From assembly GCF_013019105.1 (NCBI RefSeq), contig NZ_BLTE01000001.1, positions 496,001-560,000 of the forward strand: DNA of 64,000 nt, given 5' to 3'. The notes under the pieces are model-generated. The model had not been told where the DNA came from. It searched no databases and saw nothing but the letters and a program-made list of their open reading frames with translations. This document shows, one piece after another, positions 53,024 through 63,200 of this stretch (its first letter is position 1; each line of letters opens with the position of its first letter). This DNA comes from Fundidesulfovibrio magnetotacticus. GTDB taxonomy: Bacteria > Desulfobacterota > Desulfovibrionia > Desulfovibrionales > Desulfovibrionaceae. A program made the position numbers and the translations under genes.

Positions 53024-53626
53024 TCAGGCGTTGTCGAGAATCTTTTTGAGGCCCTTGTCCAGGCGTTCGTAGCCGTCTTCGGCGCGCAGGTCGGCCACCT
53101 GGACGGCCTGGAGCTGCTCGGGGGCGGGGGTGTCGTCCAGGAGCGCGGGGATCACGGGGCTCAGGCACTCGTCGCGGCGGGAGGCCTTGCCCAGGGCGGC
53201 CTCCAGCTGTCGGGCCAGGAAGGGGTCGGCCAGGTCCAGGTTCTGGGAGACCAGCAGCAGCGCCACGGGGCATCCTTCCAGGCCCTGCATCACCGAGAGC
53301 TCCACCTTCTGGCCGGGCATGATCTCCTCGGGGGCGAACCAGGGCACGTAGCCCAGCTGGCGCAGCTTGACCACGATCTCGGCGGCGCGCTCCTGGTCGG
53401 CCTCGTGATGGATCAGGAACACCTTGCGCCCGGCGCGGCTCTTGCCGGAGCGCGTGAGGGCGGCGGCCAGGGCGGCGGCGAGCACCACGCCCACGGCCAC
53501 AAGGGGCAGCGCGGGGAACTCCCCGGAGCGCAGCTCCCGGGCGAAGGCCACGTAGGCCACCACGAGCGCCACGAGTGCGTAGAGAAGAAACCGTACGAAC
53601 ATGGACACCAACGATTGCATGCGCAT
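53024..53626 (-). CDS. Membrane-anchored TIR-domain protein
   Basis: This 200-residue protein has two hydrophobic segments (about residues 8-28 and 40-58) and then a TIR-like domain from about residue 68: KVFLIHHEADQERAAEIVVK begins it, with LRQLGYVPWFAPEEIMPGQ (the box 2 region) and VALLLVSQNL later. Glu142 in RQLEAAL sits where bacterial TIR NADases carry the catalytic Glu. GGGAG lies seven bases before ATG 53,626. It begins 35 bases upstream of thiS in the same direction. No other defence gene is nearby. An NADase role is unproven. Confidence 0.75.
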   Translation of the reverse strand: MRMQSLVSMFVRFLLYALVALVVAYVAFARELRSGEFPALPLVAVGVVLAAALAAALTRSGKSRAGRKVFLIHHEADQERAAEIVVKLRQLGYVPWFAPEEIMPGQKVELSVMQGLEGCPVALLLVSQNLDLADPFLARQLEAALGKASRRDECLSPVIPALLDDTPAPEQLQAVQVADLRAEDGYERLDKGLKKILDNA

Positions 53627-53866
53627 GGCAGACTCCCGGCCGATCCGTCCTGGGTTCATCCGAGGGGAACGCCTGCCTCAGCCGACCTGTCCCGGACAGG
53701 TGCGCGTACCGTGTCGCGGCCTCCCGCGGCCCCGGACGCCGGGGCGTCCGGCAGGGCGGGCGCGCCGGAGGGCGCTTGTCCCCTCCGGCGCCGCGCGACC
53801 CGGCGGCCGCCGCTTCGAGACCCGGAGCGCCCGCGCGCTCACGAGAGCCCCTGGCGCGCCCGCGCT
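53627..53866. other. Region between mtnA and TIR gene
   Basis: This gap was examined for a TPP riboswitch. None of the CTGAGA or ACCTGA signature pieces occurs in the right arrangement on the minus strand. It contains only short GC-rich inverted repeats. Confidence 0.4.
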
Positions 53867-54910
53867 CTATTTGCCCCCGATGATCCGGGCGATGTTCTCC
53901 ACGTAGGGCGCACGGATGACCCCGCGCTCGGTGACGATGCCCGCGATGAGCTCGGCGGGGGTCACGTCGAAGGCGTAGTTGAACACGCCAACGCCCTGGG
54001 GGGTGATCTGGTGCTCGCCCACGTGGGTTACCTCGCGGGGGGTGCGGTCCTCGATGGGGATGCCCGCGCCCGTGGGGGTGGAGAGGTCGAAGGTGGAGGC
54101 CGGGGCCGCCACGTAGAAGGGCACGCCGAAGTGCCTGGCCAGAATGGCCACGCCGAAGGTGCCGATCTTGTTGGCGGCGTCGCCGTTGGCGGCGATGCGG
54201 TCCGCGCCCACCACCACTTTCTGGACCATGCCGCGCTGCATGAGCAGGGCGCAGGCGTTGTCGCAGGCCACCTTCACGGGGATGCCGTCCTTGTGCAATT
54301 CGTAGGCTGTGAGGCGCGCGCCCTGAAGGAAGGGGCGGGTCTCGTTGGCGATCACCTGGATCTTCTTGCCCTGCTCCCAGGCCCCGCGGATGACGCCCAG
54401 GGCGGTGCCGTGCCCGGCGGTGGCCAGGGCCCCGGCGTTGCAGTGGGTCATCACGGTGTCGCCGTCGTCGATGAGGTCGGCCCCGTGGCGGCCCATGGCC
54501 TTGTTGATCTCGATGTCCTCGGCGTGCACCTCACGGGCCATTTCCAGCCACTTGGCGCGCAGGGCTTCGAGGTTCAGGTCCGGAAGGGCGTGCCAGGCCT
54601 TGCGCATGAGTTCCACGGCCCAGCGCAGGTTCACGGCGGTGGGGCGGGCCTCCTCCAGGTCCTTGAGGAGCTTTTCCAGGCGGGCCTTCCACTGGGCGTC
54701 GGCGGGGTCCACCTCGCGGGAGGCCAGGTAGCAGCCGTAGGCGGCCGTGACGCCGATGGCCGGCGCGCCGCGCACCACCATGGTCTGGAGGGCGTAGATG
54801 GTGTCCTGGGTGTTGCGGCAGACGAAGTATTCCTCGCGCCCGGGCAGGATGCGCTGGTCGAGGAGCACCAGGGCCTCCTGGTCGGGCGAGAACTGGATGT
54901 GATCGGTCAT
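53867..54910 (-). CDS. mtnA: S-methyl-5-thioribose-1-phosphate isomerase
   Basis: This 347-residue eIF2B-like isomerase converts MTR-1-P to MTRu-1-P in methionine salvage. The family blocks [38 protein letters not shown] and [41 protein letters not shown] are present, with the Cys/Asp catalytic pair expected in the last two. gatB ends 10 bases upstream of its ATG. Confidence 0.93.
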   Translation of the reverse strand: MTDHIQFSPDQEALVLLDQRILPGREEYFVCRNTQDTIYALQTMVVRGAPAIGVTAAYGCYLASREVDPADAQWKARLEKLLKDLEEARPTAVNLRWAVELMRKAWHALPDLNLEALRAKWLEMAREVHAEDIEINKAMGRHGADLIDDGDTVMTHCNAGALATAGHGTALGVIRGAWEQGKKIQVIANETRPFLQGARLTAYELHKDGIPVKVACDNACALLMQRGMVQKVVVGADRIAANGDAANKIGTFGVAILARHFGVPFYVAAPASTFDLSTPTGAGIPIEDRTPREVTHVGEHQITPQGVGVFNYAFDVTPAELIAGIVTERGVIRAPYVENIARIIGGK

Positions 54911-54919
54911 TGCGTGGTC

Positions 54920-56350
54920 CTAGCTCAGCTTTTTGGCCAAGAGTTCGTTGACCAGTCCGGGGTTGGCCTGCCCCCGGGTGGCCTTCATCACCTGGCCCAC
55001 GAAGAAGCCCATGAGCTTGGTCTTGCCGCCCCGGAAGGCCTCGGCCTCGGCGGGGTTGGCGGCGATCACGGCGTCGATTGCGGCTTCCAGGGCCGAGGTG
55101 TCGGAGATCTGCACGAGGCCCTTGGCCTTCACCAGGGCCTCGGGGTCGCCGCCCTGGGCGAAGAGCTCGGGGAATATCTGCTTGGCGATCTTGCCGGAGA
55201 TGAGCCCGGAATCGATGACGGCCACCAGCTTCGCCAGGTCCGCCGGGCGCAGCCTGGCGGCTTTCGCGGAGATTTTCGCTTCGGCCAGCTCGCGCAGGAA
55301 CTCGCTCATGATCCAGTTGGCGCTCTTTTTCGGGTCGCCCCCGGCCGCGACGCAGGCCTCGAAGTATTCGGCCACGTCGCGCTCGGCGGTGAGCACGTCG
55401 GCGTCGTAGGCGGAGAGGCCGAAGTCCTCCATGAAGCGGGCGCGCTTGGCTCGGGGCAGTTCGGGCAGTTCGGCCCGCCAGCGCTCGAGCTTTTCGGGCG
55501 CGATGCGCAGGGGAACGAGGTCCGGGTCCGGGAAGTAGCGGTAGTCGTGGGCCTCCTCCTTGCCGCGCATGGAGACCGTGACGTTCTTCTCGGGGTTGTA
55601 GAGCCGGGTCTCCTGGACGATGGGCTCGCCGTCCTCCAGGCAGTCCTTCTGGCGCTGGATCTCGTAGTCGATGGCCTGGCGCACGTGGCGGAAGGAGTTC
55701 ACGTTCTTGATCTCCGTGCGCGTGCCGAACTCCTTCTGGCCCACCGGGCGGATGGAGATGTTGGCGTCGCAGCGGAAGGAGCCCTCCTCCATGTTGCCGT
55801 CGCAGATGCCCAGGTAGACCAGGATGGAGCGCAGCTCCTTCAAGTAGGCCACGGCCTCCTCGGAGGAGCGCATGTCGGGCTCGGAGACGATCTCGATCAG
55901 GGGCACGCAGGCGCGGTTCAGGTCCACGTAGCTGGCGTTGTCGGCCTGCGAGTGGATGTTCTTGCCCGCGTCCTCCTCCATGTGGATGCGCGTGACGCCG
56001 ATGGTCTTGGGCACGGCGTCCACCAGGATGTCCACGCGTCCGCGCTCGCAGACGGGGTTCTCGTACTGGGAGATCTGGTAGCCCTTGGGGAGGTCCGGGT
56101 AGAAGTAGTTCTTGCGGGCGAACACCGAGACGGGGTTCACGGCGCATTCCACGGCCATGCCCATCTTGGCCGCGTACTCCACGGCCGTGGCGTTGAGCAC
56201 CGGGAGCACCCCGGGCATCCCCGCGCAGACGGGGCAGACGTTCTCGTTGGGGTCTTGTCCGAAGGCCGTGGAGCAGGCGCAGAAGATCTTGCTGCGCGTG
56301 AGCAGCTGGGCGTGCACCTCAAGGCCGATGACCGCCTCGTACTGGGGCAT
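54920..56350 (-). CDS. gatB: Aspartyl/glutamyl-tRNA amidotransferase subunit B
   Basis: This 476-residue subunit of the GatCAB transamidosome amidates misacylated Glu-tRNA-Gln or Asp-tRNA-Asn. [26 protein letters not shown] opens the family. It has [22 protein letters not shown] and the zinc-knuckle cysteines CPVC...CACS, and the C-terminal YqeY-like domain (about residues 350-476) is intact. The ATG at 56,350 is chosen over a 37-codon upstream extension with no family sequence. gatA and gatC are not in the window. Confidence 0.95.
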   Translation of the reverse strand: MPQYEAVIGLEVHAQLLTRSKIFCACSTAFGQDPNENVCPVCAGMPGVLPVLNATAVEYAAKMGMAVECAVNPVSVFARKNYFYPDLPKGYQISQYENPVCERGRVDILVDAVPKTIGVTRIHMEEDAGKNIHSQADNASYVDLNRACVPLIEIVSEPDMRSSEEAVAYLKELRSILVYLGICDGNMEEGSFRCDANISIRPVGQKEFGTRTEIKNVNSFRHVRQAIDYEIQRQKDCLEDGEPIVQETRLYNPEKNVTVSMRGKEEAHDYRYFPDPDLVPLRIAPEKLERWRAELPELPRAKRARFMEDFGLSAYDADVLTAERDVAEYFEACVAAGGDPKKSANWIMSEFLRELAEAKISAKAARLRPADLAKLVAVIDSGLISGKIAKQIFPELFAQGGDPEALVKAKGLVQISDTSALEAAIDAVIAANPAEAEAFRGGKTKLMGFFVGQVMKATRGQANPGLVNELLAKKLS

Positions 56351-56494
56351 GGATGAAGGCTCCTGGAAGAATTGGCGGGTCCGCCGGGGCTTGGTCTTAC
56401 CCCCCGGCGATGGCCGGGTCAATGGTCGGGGCGTTGACTTGCCCGGCGCTTTGTGGTGCAAGATATCCTAGGCCCAAACCCACAGGAGGCAACC

Positions 56495-56743
56495 ATGCGC
56501 CCCATAAGCCTGGCTTTCCTGCTTTTCGCCGTCACGCTGCTGGCAGGCTGCTACGAGACCGGTCCTGGTTCTTACGGGGGCTACTCCAACAACGCCTACC
56601 AGCAGAACAAGCGCCAAGAGGTGAACTGCAACAACAACTGGCAGAACTGCGTGGCCGTCTGCAACACCATCGCCAACGCGAACCAGAGGGCCGTGTGCGT
56701 GGCCAACTGCAACAACGCCCTCAACCAGTGCAAGAGCCGCTGA
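56495..56743 (+). CDS. Small secreted lipoprotein with symmetrical cysteine spacing
   Basis: This 82-residue protein starts at an ATG preceded by AGGAGG (56,484-56,489) and has a lipobox LLAGC at residues 15-19. After Cys19 the mature part contains six cysteines in the pattern C-x6-C-x3-C-x11-C-x3-C-x6-C. This is mirror-symmetrical, consistent with a helical hairpin stapled by paired Cx3C-type disulfides. It is rich in Asn. No family is recognised. It is transcribed alone, between gatB and a GNAT gene. Confidence 0.75.
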   Translation: MRPISLAFLLFAVTLLAGCYETGPGSYGGYSNNAYQQNKRQEVNCNNNWQNCVAVCNTIANANQRAVCVANCNNALNQCKSR

Positions 56744-56965
56744 CGCCGAACGTTCCTGAACGAAGCTCCCTATGAAACCGCGCGCGGCCTGCGTTCCGGC
56801 CGCGCCCGGCGGAACGCGCCGCACGCCCCGGGCGTTGCCCTGCCCCCGCGTGCGGGCTTCGCGCCGCCCGTGCGCTCCCGGCCCTGCCGGGGCCACACGC
56901 CCGCCGACCCGGAAGACGCGCGCGCCCGCCATTGCCCGTTCCATCCCGCCGTGGTAGGGATTGCC

Positions 56966-57643
56966 ATGCCCGTCGACAACACAGAACCCCTCTCAGTCTA
57001 CCGGGCAGGCCCCGGCTACGACAACTGCCTCGCGGACATGGCCCTGCGCGCCGCGCGCGGGCACCGCAAGCGCGGCCTGCTGGACCATCTCCTGGGCCTG
57101 GACCCGCACCGGACCCAGCGCGTGCTGGCCCTCCTGGCCCGCGATCCCCGGCAGCACGCCGGGCGCTACGAGCACACCTTCGTGGCCCTGGTGGACGGCG
57201 TCTGCTCCGGCACGGCCACCGCGCGCACGGACCTGCCAGGCGGCTACCAGCCTCTCTCTCCCGACGCCCTGGCCGACGCTTTCGCCCGCCGAGGGCTCAC
57301 CGAGGTCCAGGCCAGGGCCGCCCTGGACCGCCAGGCCGACTACCTGCGCCTGCTCCCCCTTGCGGGTGAACCCTTCGGACCCGACACGTGGCGCGTGCAG
57401 TACGTGGCCGCGCGCCCGGAGAACCGCGCCGGGGGCGTGGCCCGGGGGCTGCTCCGGCGCGTGGAGGCCGAAGCCCGGTCGGCCGGGATCGCCCGGCTCG
57501 GAGCCGTATGCCAGACGGGCAATGTCCGGGCGCTGCGCCTTTTCGCGGCCATGGGCTACGAGGCCGAACGGGAGAGAGCCTACCCGCCGGAACTGGCCCA
57601 CCTGGGCGAGGGGATCGTGGTGTTGGTCAAGCGTCTGGACTGA
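56966..57643 (+). CDS. GNAT-family N-acetyltransferase
   Basis: This 225-residue acetyltransferase has the acetyl-CoA-binding motif region RPENRAGGVARGLLRRVEAEARSAG followed by IARLGAVCQTGNVRALRLFAAMGYEAERER, the standard GNAT A and B motifs. The first 100 residues (a helical region with HRKRGLLDHLLGLDPHRTQRVLALLARD) are not typical and may hold the acceptor site. Several longer upstream starts exist. The ATG at 56,966 is used as the first with a plausible family start. Confidence 0.75.
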   Translation: MPVDNTEPLSVYRAGPGYDNCLADMALRAARGHRKRGLLDHLLGLDPHRTQRVLALLARDPRQHAGRYEHTFVALVDGVCSGTATARTDLPGGYQPLSPDALADAFARRGLTEVQARAALDRQADYLRLLPLAGEPFGPDTWRVQYVAARPENRAGGVARGLLRRVEAEARSAGIARLGAVCQTGNVRALRLFAAMGYEAERERAYPPELAHLGEGIVVLVKRLD

Positions 57644-57723
57644 AGGGGACGCCGAACCAGCGACGCGAAGGCCCGCGACGCTAGCTCCCGGAGGGGCGTC
57701 CGGGGCTGGAGAGGCTCAAGGCC

Positions 57724-58215
57724 TCAGGATTCGGGATCGCCTTCGGATTCGTCGTCTTCGCGCGGGGCGGGAGCGAAGCCCGCCCGCCGGGCCTCCGCGA
57801 AGCTCAGGCAGGCCCAGGGGAAGATCTCCCGGGCCTTTTCCACGGCCGAGTTCTCCACGGCGTCGAACCACTGCCCGAACTTCTCCATGAGCAGCCTGCC
57901 CGCCGGGGTGAGCCTGTGGCCGCCCTTGCGGCTGCCCGCCTGCTCGATAAGCTGCACGCCCAGCACCTTCTCGGTGCGCCGCATCTTGCCCCAGGCCGCG
58001 CGGTAGGACATGCCCAGCGACTCGGCCGCCTTCTTGAGCGAGCCCGTGCGCGCCACGGCCTCCAGGAGCATGCCCCGGCCGGAGCCGAAGAACATGCCGT
58101 CCCCGGTTTCAAGCCAGAGACGCAGGCGCACCACGGGAGGGCGAACGTCCGCGAGGCCGCTTTGGGAGGAGGGTTGCGCGGCCGGTTCGCCGGAGCTGAC
58201 GTTGGGGTCCTTCAT
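57724..58215 (-). CDS. ModE-like transcriptional regulator, DNA-binding domain only
   Basis: This 163-residue protein has the winged helix-turn-helix of ModE/LysR type (SGRGMLLEAVARTGSLKKAAESLGMSYRAAWGKMRRTEKVLG, then KGGHRLTPAGRLLMEKFGQWF). The two molybdate-binding MOP domains of E. coli ModE are missing, so the regulator may not sense molybdate itself. It lies downstream of fdhE on the same strand, fitting control of Mo/W enzyme genes. The ATG at 58,215 is chosen over a GTG seven codons upstream. Confidence 0.8.
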   Translation of the reverse strand: MKDPNVSSGEPAAQPSSQSGLADVRPPVVRLRLWLETGDGMFFGSGRGMLLEAVARTGSLKKAAESLGMSYRAAWGKMRRTEKVLGVQLIEQAGSRKGGHRLTPAGRLLMEKFGQWFDAVENSAVEKAREIFPWACLSFAEARRAGFAPAPREDDESEGDPES

Positions 58216-58412
58216 GTCGGAAAAGGGGCGTAGCACAGAGCGGACCGGCCGAACAACCCCCGGGGGGCATCCTCATGGGGTGGCACGGACCGGCGCGGAA
58301 CGCCGCCGGGGCCGCCCCGTGGGGGAGGACGGCCCCGGCCTTGTCCCGGGAGGTCGGCAATCAAGCGGGAAATACGAAGGGGAAGACGCGGCGCGTGGCC
58401 GGACTTCGTCGG

Positions 58413-59321
58413 CTAGCCCAGCAATCCGCTCCAGGGATGCCGGGCCATGGGAACGAATCCCTCCTGCACGGCGCGGCTCTCCAGGGCGCTCATGCCCAGG
58501 GCGGCCACGTCCGGGTCCGGCGCGGCGGCCAGTTCCCCGGCATCGAGGCAAAGCACGAACGACTTGCAGCGCTTGCAGGCGTCCACGCGTTCGTACGGCC
58601 TGGCCGCATCGCGCAGCACCGCCAGCTCTTCGGGCTCCTCGCAGCAGCAGACGGGGCAGGAGACGCGCTTGTAGGTCCACTCCACGGAGCAGCGCGAGCA
58701 GCGCAGGTAGCGGCGGCCGCCGTGGGCCTGGATGTATTCGGAAGGATCGAACGAGCGCCGCATCACGCTCATGTTCGGCGCGCCGCCGCACACGGGGCAG
58801 CAGGCGTGCCGCCAGGGGAGGTCCTTCACCAGGGGCAGCAGGTCCTGCGCCTGGCGCTCCACGAAGGGCCGCACCAGTTCCGAACCCGCGAAGAGAAGAA
58901 CCCGGGAGTCGATGCCCGGGATGTCCCTGGGCTCTCCGAACCCGGCGGCGACCAGCTCGCCCGGAGCCACGGCACCGGATTCGAGGCCGGAGGCCAGGGC
59001 GTCCAGCGCGGGGGTCAGGGAGGGGAAGCAGCGGGCCATCACGGGCAGCAGGCTGGAAGCGGCCTGGACCAGCTGGGGGCTCATGTCCTGGAATCCGGAG
59101 TCCGCGAGAAGGAACGCGCCCTGGGAGAACCTGTCGGGATCGATGGGAGGCGGGGGCACGGTCCAGCCCGGCGCTGCTTCGCGCAGCCGCGCACGCTCGA
59201 CCAGCAGCGGGCCGAACGATTCGAGCAGGCCTGCCATGGCGGGGACCTGCTCCAGCGCCCGGGCAAGATCCGCCTCGATGGCTTGTGGTGAGGAAAAAAC
59301 GGTCTGGGAACAGATCTGCAT
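58413..59321 (-). CDS. fdhE: Formate dehydrogenase accessory protein FdhE
   Basis: This 302-residue protein is needed to make active formate dehydrogenase. Four Cys pairs, CCPVCGG, RCSRC, CPVC and CKRC (about residues 178-250), form the family metal-binding sites (rubredoxin-like). Its start has AGGAG nine bases upstream. It lies 102 bases after fdhB in the same direction and is probably part of the fdhAB transcription unit, separated by a stem-loop. Confidence 0.92.
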   Translation of the reverse strand: MQICSQTVFSSPQAIEADLARALEQVPAMAGLLESFGPLLVERARLREAAPGWTVPPPPIDPDRFSQGAFLLADSGFQDMSPQLVQAASSLLPVMARCFPSLTPALDALASGLESGAVAPGELVAAGFGEPRDIPGIDSRVLLFAGSELVRPFVERQAQDLLPLVKDLPWRHACCPVCGGAPNMSVMRRSFDPSEYIQAHGGRRYLRCSRCSVEWTYKRVSCPVCCCEEPEELAVLRDAARPYERVDACKRCKSFVLCLDAGELAAAPDPDVAALGMSALESRAVQEGFVPMARHPWSGLLG

Positions 59322-59365
59322 GCGCGGAGCTCCTTGCCTGACGATGCCTGATGCGATGAAGCGGC

Positions 59366-59397
59366 GGGCCGCCCGGCGGGATGCGCCCGGGCGGCCC
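59366..59397 (-). other. Stem-loop between fdhB and fdhE
   Basis: An 11-bp perfect stem GGGCCGCCCGG / CCGGGCGGCCC with a 10-base loop and no T-run. It probably acts as an RNA-stability or attenuation element that makes fdhE mRNA less abundant than fdhAB mRNA. Confidence 0.55.
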
Positions 59398-59423
59398 TTA
59401 ACATGGTGCGACCTGCCGCCGGC

Positions 59424-60155
59424 CTAGCCCTGCAGGCTGTCGAACAGCTTGCGCAGGGGGGCGACGGCCCCGGCGAGCATGTCCTTGCGGGACATGCGGG
59501 GGTCGGCATCCGAGGCGTCGGCCACGGCGAACTTGTGGTACTTGGCGGGCGTGTCGGCCACCAGGTAGATCACCGAAACGTCGTCCTTGTTCAAAAGCGA
59601 CGCCTTGGGGAACTCCTTCTTCACGGCCTCCAGGCGCTCGCCGGCCTGTTTGAGGATGTCCGCGCGCTCACCGAAGGACATGGCCCCCATGGCGCAGCTT
59701 TTCACGCACATGGGCAGCAGGTTGGCCTGCACGCGGTCGATGCACATGTCGCATTTGACGATCTGCTTGGTCTTGGGGTCCTGCCGGGGGATGTCGTAGG
59801 GGCAGGAATCCTTGATGGTCTTGAAGTCTTCCTTGGCGGTCTTCTCGGTGTAGAGGATGGCCCCGGTGGCCTTGTCCTGGACGATGGCCCCTTCCACCGT
59901 GGAGACGTTCTTGCACGGCGCGTCCACGCAGTGGCGGCAGGCGTCGGGGAAGAAGTACCACTGGACGGTGTCGCCATCCAGGTGCTCGCTGAAGCGCACC
60001 AGTTTGAAGTTGTATTGGGTCAGGTCGGGCGGGTTCTGGTGGGAGCCCTGCTGCTTGGTGGGCACGGCGGGGAAGTTCTTCCACTCCTTGCAGCCCACCT
60101 GGCAGCCCCGGCAGGCGGTGCAGCGCGTGGTGTCTATGAGGATTGCCTTGGGCAT
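59424..60155 (-). CDS. fdhB: Formate dehydrogenase beta subunit, four 4Fe-4S clusters
   Basis: This 243-residue ferredoxin-type subunit relays electrons from FdhA. The Cys groups CTACRGCQVGCKEW, CRHCVDAPC, CPYDIPRQ... CDMCIDR and CVKSCAMGAM supply the clusters. No signal peptide and no C-terminal membrane anchor are present, so it is probably exported with FdhA through Tat as a hitch-hiker, giving the soluble periplasmic FdhAB of Desulfovibrio. AAGGAG precedes the ATG. fdhA ends 117 bases upstream. Confidence 0.93.
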   Translation of the reverse strand: MPKAILIDTTRCTACRGCQVGCKEWKNFPAVPTKQQGSHQNPPDLTQYNFKLVRFSEHLDGDTVQWYFFPDACRHCVDAPCKNVSTVEGAIVQDKATGAILYTEKTAKEDFKTIKDSCPYDIPRQDPKTKQIVKCDMCIDRVQANLLPMCVKSCAMGAMSFGERADILKQAGERLEAVKKEFPKASLLNKDDVSVIYLVADTPAKYHKFAVADASDADPRMSRKDMLAGAVAPLRKLFDSLQG

Positions 60156-60217
60156 GGTCTCGCTCCTTGTCGTCTTCGGGAGAGCCTTCGGTCTGTGACC
60201 GGCCTCGTTGTCGAACG

Positions 60218-60252
60218 GGCGGGCGCGCGCTGTTTCGCGGGGCGCGCCCGCC
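60218..60252 (-). other. Stem-loop between fdhA and fdhB
   Basis: An 11-bp stem GGCGGGCGCGC / GCGCGCCCGCC with a 13-base loop and no T-run. It may tune relative fdhA and fdhB expression. Confidence 0.5.
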
Positions 60253-60272
60253 CCGGCCTGTCGCGATCGATG

Positions 60273-63200
60273 CTACAGTTCCGTCACCTTGTCGGCCTTG
60301 CGCAGGTTCACCAGGCAGGCCTTGTACTCGGGGATGGTGGTGTTGGGGTCACCCACCGAGGGGGTCAGCCGGTTCACGGCGTCGCCGCACTTGGGCTTGG
60401 TCCAGCCGAAGCAGAAGGGCATGCCCACCAGGTGCTGGGTCTTGCCCATGACCTGGAGCGGCTTCATGCGCACCGTGACCATGGCCACGGCCTCCACCTT
60501 GCCGCGCAGGCTCTCCACGATGACCACGTCGCCGTTCTTGATGCCCTTTTCCTGGGCCAGCTGCGGGCTCATCTCGATGTACTGCTGGGGCTCGGCTTCC
60601 AGCAGGGCCGGGCCGTTGCGGGTTTCGGAGCCGGAGCACCAGTGCTCGGTGAGGCAGTAGGTGGTGAGCACGATGGGGAAGCGCGGATCGCCGTTGGCGC
60701 AGAGCTTGTCGAACTCGCTGCCGCTGACGGTCTTCATGCAGGGGTTGCTCATCTGCGCCGAGAACGGGTTCTTGGTCAGCGGGGTCTCCGCCGGTTCGTA
60801 GTGCTCGGGCAGGGGGCCGTCCTCGCGTCCGGGGCCGTAGAGCTGGCCGTGGCCGTCGGTGCACATGATGAAGGGGTACTTGCCGCCTTCCATGGCCATG
60901 GGCGGCTGCGCGCCGTCGGGCACGTCGCCCGCCCACTTGCCGTCCTCCCAGGCGATGACGGCCTTCTCCGGGTTGTAGGGCTTGCCGTTAAGGTCCACCG
61001 AGGCGCGGTTGTAGAGCACGCGGCGGTTCATGGGCCAGGCCCAGGAGAACTTGGGATAGAGGCTGATCTTGGCCTGCATGGGGGTCTGGGTCAGGTCGCG
61101 GCGCTTGGCCAGGTTGCCTTCGGCATCCGTGTAGCCGCCGCAGTACACCCAGCACAGGCTGGACGTGGAGCCGTCGGTCTGGAGCAGGGGGAAGCCCGGG
61201 ACCAGCTGGCCCTTCTTGTACTCCTTGTCCCCGATCTTCACGTCGCGGGTAAAGAAGCCGTTGATCTTCTTGGTCATCTCCTCGGCCACGAACTTCTCGG
61301 GGATGTCGTGCTTGAGCACCTGGTCGTGCAGCGCGCCGTTCTTCTTGGCGTCCTTGGCGTAGAGCTTGCGCACGCGGCCCATGAGCTGCACGAACATGTC
61401 GCCCATGGCGCGGCTCTGGCCGATGGGTTCGATGGCCTTGTAGTGCCACATGTGCCAGCGGCCGGAGTTGGAGATGGTGCCTTCCTTCTCCGCCCGATAG
61501 GCCGAGGGCAGCAGGAACACCTCGGTCTTGCACTTCTTGGGGTCGGCCCCGGGGCGGCGCCAGTTGTCGGTGGTCTCGTTGTGGAACACCTCGCCCACCA
61601 CCAGCCAGTCCAGCTTGTCCACGGCCTGGCGGACCTTGTTGGAGTTGACGAAGCTCTGGCAGGGGTTGTGGCCGAAGATGAACCCGCCCTTGATCTTGCC
61701 CTGGTACATGCGGTCGAACAGGAACAGGTGCGAGCAGTCCATGCCGGGGTCGAGCTTGGGCAGCAGCGCGTATCCGAAGTCGTTTTCCTTGGTGGCGTAA
61801 TCGCCGAACCAGCCCTTGAGCAGGCTGGTCACGTACTTGGGCCTGTTGCTCCACCAGTTCACGCTCTTGGGGTCGGCCGTGACGGGGGTGTTGGCCTTCA
61901 TGTACTCGTCGAGCGTCTTCCAGGTGGCGAGAGGGGCGTTGTGGTAGCCGGGGATGTAGCCGTAGAGCAGGGCGTGGTCCGTGGAGCCCTGCACGTTGGG
62001 CTCGCCGCGCAGGGCGTTGATGCCGCCGCCCGCCACGCCGAAGTTGCCCAGCAGGAGCTGCACGATGCCCGCCAGGCGGATGTTCTGCACGCCCACGGTG
62101 TGCTGGGTCCAGCCCAGGGCGTACAGGATGGTGCCGGCCTTGTCGGGCTTGCCGGTGGCGGCGAAGGCGTCATAGACCTTGGTCAGGTTCTCCTTGGAGA
62201 CGCCGGTGACCTGGGAGACGAGGTCCAGGTTGTAGCGCTCGTAGTGCTTGGCCAGCACGTTGAGCACGCAGCGGGGGTTGGCCAGAGTCGCGTCGCGCTT
62301 GACCATGCCCTTTTCGTCCTTCTCGAAGGCCCAGAAGCTCTTGTCGTACTTCTTCTTTTCGGCGTCGAAGCCGGAGAAGAGGCCGTCCTTGAAGGAGAAC
62401 TTCTCGCCCACCAGGAAGGTGGCGTTGGTGTAGTTCATCACGTAGTCGTTGAAGTACAGCTTCTTGTCGAGGATGTACTTGCACATGCCGCCCATGAAGG
62501 CGATGTCCGTGCCGCTGCGCAGGGGCACGTGGTAGCTGCTGCGGGCCGAGGTGCGCGAGAACTTGGGGTCCACGTGGATGACCGTGGCGCCCTTTTCCTT
62601 GGCCTTGAGCACCCAGCGGAAAGAGATGGGGTGGTGTTCAGCGGCGTTGCTGCCGATGATGAGCACCGCATCGGCGTTGCCGATGTCGGTGTAGTGGTTC
62701 GTCATAGCTCCGCGTCCGACCGACTCTGCCAGAGCCGGCACAGTGGGGCTGTGTCAGACCCGCGCCTGGTGGTCCATGTGGACTACACCCAGGCTGCGAA
62801 GGGATTGGTGCGCCACCGCGCACTCTTCGTTGGACATCTGGGAGGAGCCCAGGCAGAAGCCGGATTCCCAGCGGTTGACCTCAAGGCCATCCTTGTTCTT
62901 GAAAACGTAGTCCTTGTCGCGGGTTTCCTTGACCTTCTTGGCGATGCGGTCGAGCATCCAGTCCCAGTCTTTTTCCACCCACTTGTCGCTTCCGGGGGCG
63001 CGGTACAGGGGCTTGGTGAGCCTGTTCTCGCTCACGTGCAGGGAGCGCAGGGCCGCGCCCTTGGCGCAGAGGCCGCCGGCGCTGATGGGGTAGTCCGGAT
63101 CGCCCTCGATGTTGACGATCTTGCCGTCCTTGACGTGGACCAGCGTGTTGCACCCGCAGGAGCAGAAGGGACAGATGGAGATGACCTCCTTGCTGCCCTC

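Noticed and set aside
53627-53866. TPP riboswitch upstream of the thi genes
   Set aside because: No CTGAGA...ACCTGA core pair or matching P1 stem was seen upstream of thiS or of the TIR gene.
62742-62756. Premature stop or frameshift in fdhA
   Set aside because: The TGA sits exactly at the conserved selenocysteine site (V-U-H-S-P-T) with a downstream hairpin, and the frame continues for 826 more codons.
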